Source: Agrobacterium fabrum
GTDB lineage: Bacteria > Pseudomonadota > Alphaproteobacteria > Rhizobiales > Rhizobiaceae
Reading direction: 5' to 3'
DNA: 9,778 nt
Assembly: GCA_003241215.1 (NCBI GenBank)
Contig: QFOL01000139.1
Span: forward strand, 1-9,778
The notes beneath the pieces were generated by a model. That model did not search any database. It was not told the DNA's origin and worked only from the letters and a program-made list of their open reading frames with translations. Position 1 is the first letter of the stretch; every line of letters starts with the position of its first letter. Position numbers and translations under genes: made by a program. Positions 8,217-9,778 of the stretch are shown in pieces.

Positions 8217-9488
8217 ATGACGAACAGGCGATTAAAAAAGACAGCATGTAAAAGGGGCCTGTTTTCGTCGCTCCTCAAAGACCGCATGGGCGCCTTCGCC
8301 ATCATGACCGCGTTGCTGCTGCCGGTCTTCATCATCTTGCTGGGGTTGCTTTTCGAAGGCGGCCGGGCGCTCGCCTATTATAACCAGTCAAAGCGTGTCA
8401 TGGCGCTTGCGTGTGAACGCTCGACCAAGCCGACGCGAACGGACACGCCTGAAGACGCGGATCGTCGTCAAGCCGTGCTCTCGACTTTCGATGCGATGAT
8501 CCAGTCTACAAAGCAGAAGGTGATCGGTCGCGATGTCGTCATTGATTGGCTGCGTACGGATGTCAGCGCCGAGTTCGGCTATAAACTGGCCTTCGCGAAG
8601 ATGTTCGATCTCGATGAACTTAAGTATCGTTTGAACTACACGTGTGAGGGTATCCCGCCTTATCCTTATGACGGAGAAGTGCTGGTCAATAATGATTTTG
8701 AAAAGACCTCACTCGATAACGAGCGCGTCCTCAAAAACGGTATTTCGACGACTACACCCGGCGGTTGTTGGGGTATTTACCCATATACCGAGGTGGGCTG
8801 GCACGGCGGAACGGGTCCCGGCATCGAGTTGCAGGACTGGAGCAGTCCCTGCTGCCGCAAAATTCACGACTGGGAAGGTTACCCGAACGGGTTCGCGCAA
8901 CAAATCGAGAAAGACAAAGAAACCGCCAACGACAAGGCATGCGGCATTAAAGATTCAAACAAGGCGGCGGCCACTCGCAAAGATCTGATCGATTACTCCA
9001 CGGGCAACAATACTTCCTTGCCTACGCGCTATGTGATTGAGTTGGACAGCGACTGGGGAACGGTCACGCAGGGGGGGAAGAAGCGGAAGGACGCAAACAG
9101 CTCCATATTCAAAACAGTGGAGCTTCATCCCGGTCAATATGAGATATCGGTCTGGTACAACGGTCGAAAGAGCCAATTTCCAAATCCGTCGGATGCCAAA
9201 AAGCCGATCACGGCGGAGCAGACGAACGGTATCGACGTCACCCTTCAGCAGCTTCGACCTCAATTGGGCGTCATAAAAGAGGTATTCAACATGCGGCAGG
9301 GTCCCGGCATGGAAAATGCCATCGATCAGGCCATTAAGTGGCGCTACTACCAGAAGACATTCGCTGTGGATACCTATTCCGTCTACAAGCTCACCATCGC
9401 TGCATCGGGACTGAGCGACAGCGTCGGCGGCATCATCACCGGCTTCGAGCTGAGATATATCGGAAGGTACGGCGATGAGCGCCGGTAA
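8217..9488 (+). CDS. TadE/TadG-like pilus-assembly protein with large exported domain
   Basis: The 423-residue protein starts with a basic 23-residue cytoplasmic tail, then the segment MGAFAIMTALLLPVFIILLGLLFEGGRAL at 24-52. This matches the Tad/TadG-like N-terminal membrane anchor (G-x-x-A...ALLLPV). About 370 residues should lie outside the membrane. Six cysteines there (66, 143, 184, 212, 213, 242) could form disulfides. From about residue 155, the pattern LVNNDFEKTSL, GCWGIYPYTEVGW, IELQ, RYVIELDSD, HPGQYEISVWYNGR and GLSDSVGGIITGFELRYI resembles DUF642-type beta-sandwich domains. This points to binding of a surface ligand, but it is inference. The ATG at 8217 is chosen over the adjacent TTG at 8214, and only a weak GAGACGG precedes it. 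The sampled lines are about 47-53 per cent GC. The gene overlaps the next TadE-like gene by 14 bases. Confidence 0.75.
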   Translation: MTNRRLKKTACKRGLFSSLLKDRMGAFAIMTALLLPVFIILLGLLFEGGRALAYYNQSKRVMALACERSTKPTRTDTPEDADRRQAVLSTFDAMIQSTKQKVIGRDVVIDWLRTDVSAEFGYKLAFAKMFDLDELKYRLNYTCEGIPPYPYDGEVLVNNDFEKTSLDNERVLKNGISTTTPGGCWGIYPYTEVGWHGGTGPGIELQDWSSPCCRKIHDWEGYPNGFAQQIEKDKETANDKACGIKDSNKAAATRKDLIDYSTGNNTSLPTRYVIELDSDWGTVTQGGKKRKDANSSIFKTVELHPGQYEISVWYNGRKSQFPNPSDAKKPITAEQTNGIDVTLQQLRPQLGVIKEVFNMRQGPGMENAIDQAIKWRYYQKTFAVDTYSVYKLTIAASGLSDSVGGIITGFELRYIGRYGDERR

Positions 9489-9778
9489 ATGCGTCGCAGA
9501 TAAACGACAGGCAAACCGTCGAACGTTCCCCCGTTTCAAAATGTCACGGCTTGGTCTTTATCGGCGTTTCGTCGGTGACAGGCAGGCCGCGGCAGCTGTT
9601 GAGGTTGCGATACTGATGCCGGTCTTCCTCATTCTGATCTTCGGAATATTGGAAATCGGCCTATTGCTCCTTTATCATCTCTACCTGTCGACGGCTTCGA
9701 ATGCGGGCATAGCCTATCTTCGTAAGGCGTCGACACAGCGGGAGCAGGTGACCGCAGACGCACTTCGACGTGCGATCG
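9475..9778 (+). CDS. TadE-like pilus-assembly protein (partial, runs off window)
   Basis: The frame from ATG 9475 stays open for 101 codons to the window end, so the C-terminus is missing. A basic cytoplasmic tail is followed by DRQAAAAVEVAILMPVFLILIFGILEIG at 35-62, the TadE signature. It includes Glu43, as in the G-x-x-x-x-E prepilin-like motif, although the usual glycine is replaced by Gln/Ala. One membrane helix spans roughly 44-66, and the remainder should be exported. TadE-type minor pseudopilins help assemble Flp/Tad pili. GGAAGG lies seven bases before this ATG, whereas the next ATG at 9541 has no ribosome site, so 9475 is preferred. The start lies inside the end of the preceding TadG-like gene, suggesting coupled translation and a shared envelope complex. 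Confidence 0.8.
   Translation, partial: MSAGKCVADKRQANRRTFPRFKMSRLGLYRRFVGDRQAAAAVEVAILMPVFLILIFGILEIGLLLLYHLYLSTASNAGIAYLRKASTQREQVTADALRRAI

Noticed and set aside
8201..8251. A 16-codon frame starting at ATG 8201 and overlapping the tadG-like start
   Set aside because: It is too short to judge, has no good ribosome site, and shows no leader-peptide features such as repeated regulatory codons.

Overview
The window looks like chromosomal DNA from an alphaproteobacterium of the Rhizobiales, most likely Agrobacterium or Rhizobium. The coding regions on the left are GC-rich with strongly GC-biased third codon positions. The order queA-tgt, a lone pabB, a glutathione-dependent formaldehyde dehydrogenase and TadE/G-type pilus genes all fit that group, as does the style of the intergenic palindrome at 2355-2393. 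The genus is inferred from protein resemblance and not proven.

Layout. (1) Positions 1-2351, plus strand: what appears to be the last codons of queA overlap tgt (queuosine tRNA modification), followed closely by pabB (folate precursor synthesis). A perfect 17-bp-arm palindrome closes this unit and separates it from convergent genes. (2) Positions 2471-6514, minus strand, read right to left: a GNAT-like acyltransferase, an acyl carrier protein, an AMP-forming acyl/aminoacyl ligase and a PLP-dependent decarboxylase. The last three overlap each other, so they are probably translated together. Together they look like a small activation, carrier-loading and transfer pathway of unknown product. The ligase and decarboxylase resemble the families named after the exosortase A system, but no exosortase is visible here. 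(3) Positions 6660-7787, minus strand: class III alcohol dehydrogenase for formaldehyde detoxification, apparently a separate unit with its own terminator. (4) Positions 7788-8216: a long, partly AT-rich intergenic region between divergent genes. (5) Positions 8217-9778, plus strand: two overlapping genes for single-pass TadE/G-type pilus-assembly proteins. The first carries a large cysteine-containing exported domain, and the second runs off the end of the window.

The most interesting points are the four-gene carrier-protein operon of unknown product, the TadG-like protein with an apparent beta-sandwich ectodomain resembling DUF642, and a Tgt that has lost two of its three zinc-binding cysteines.
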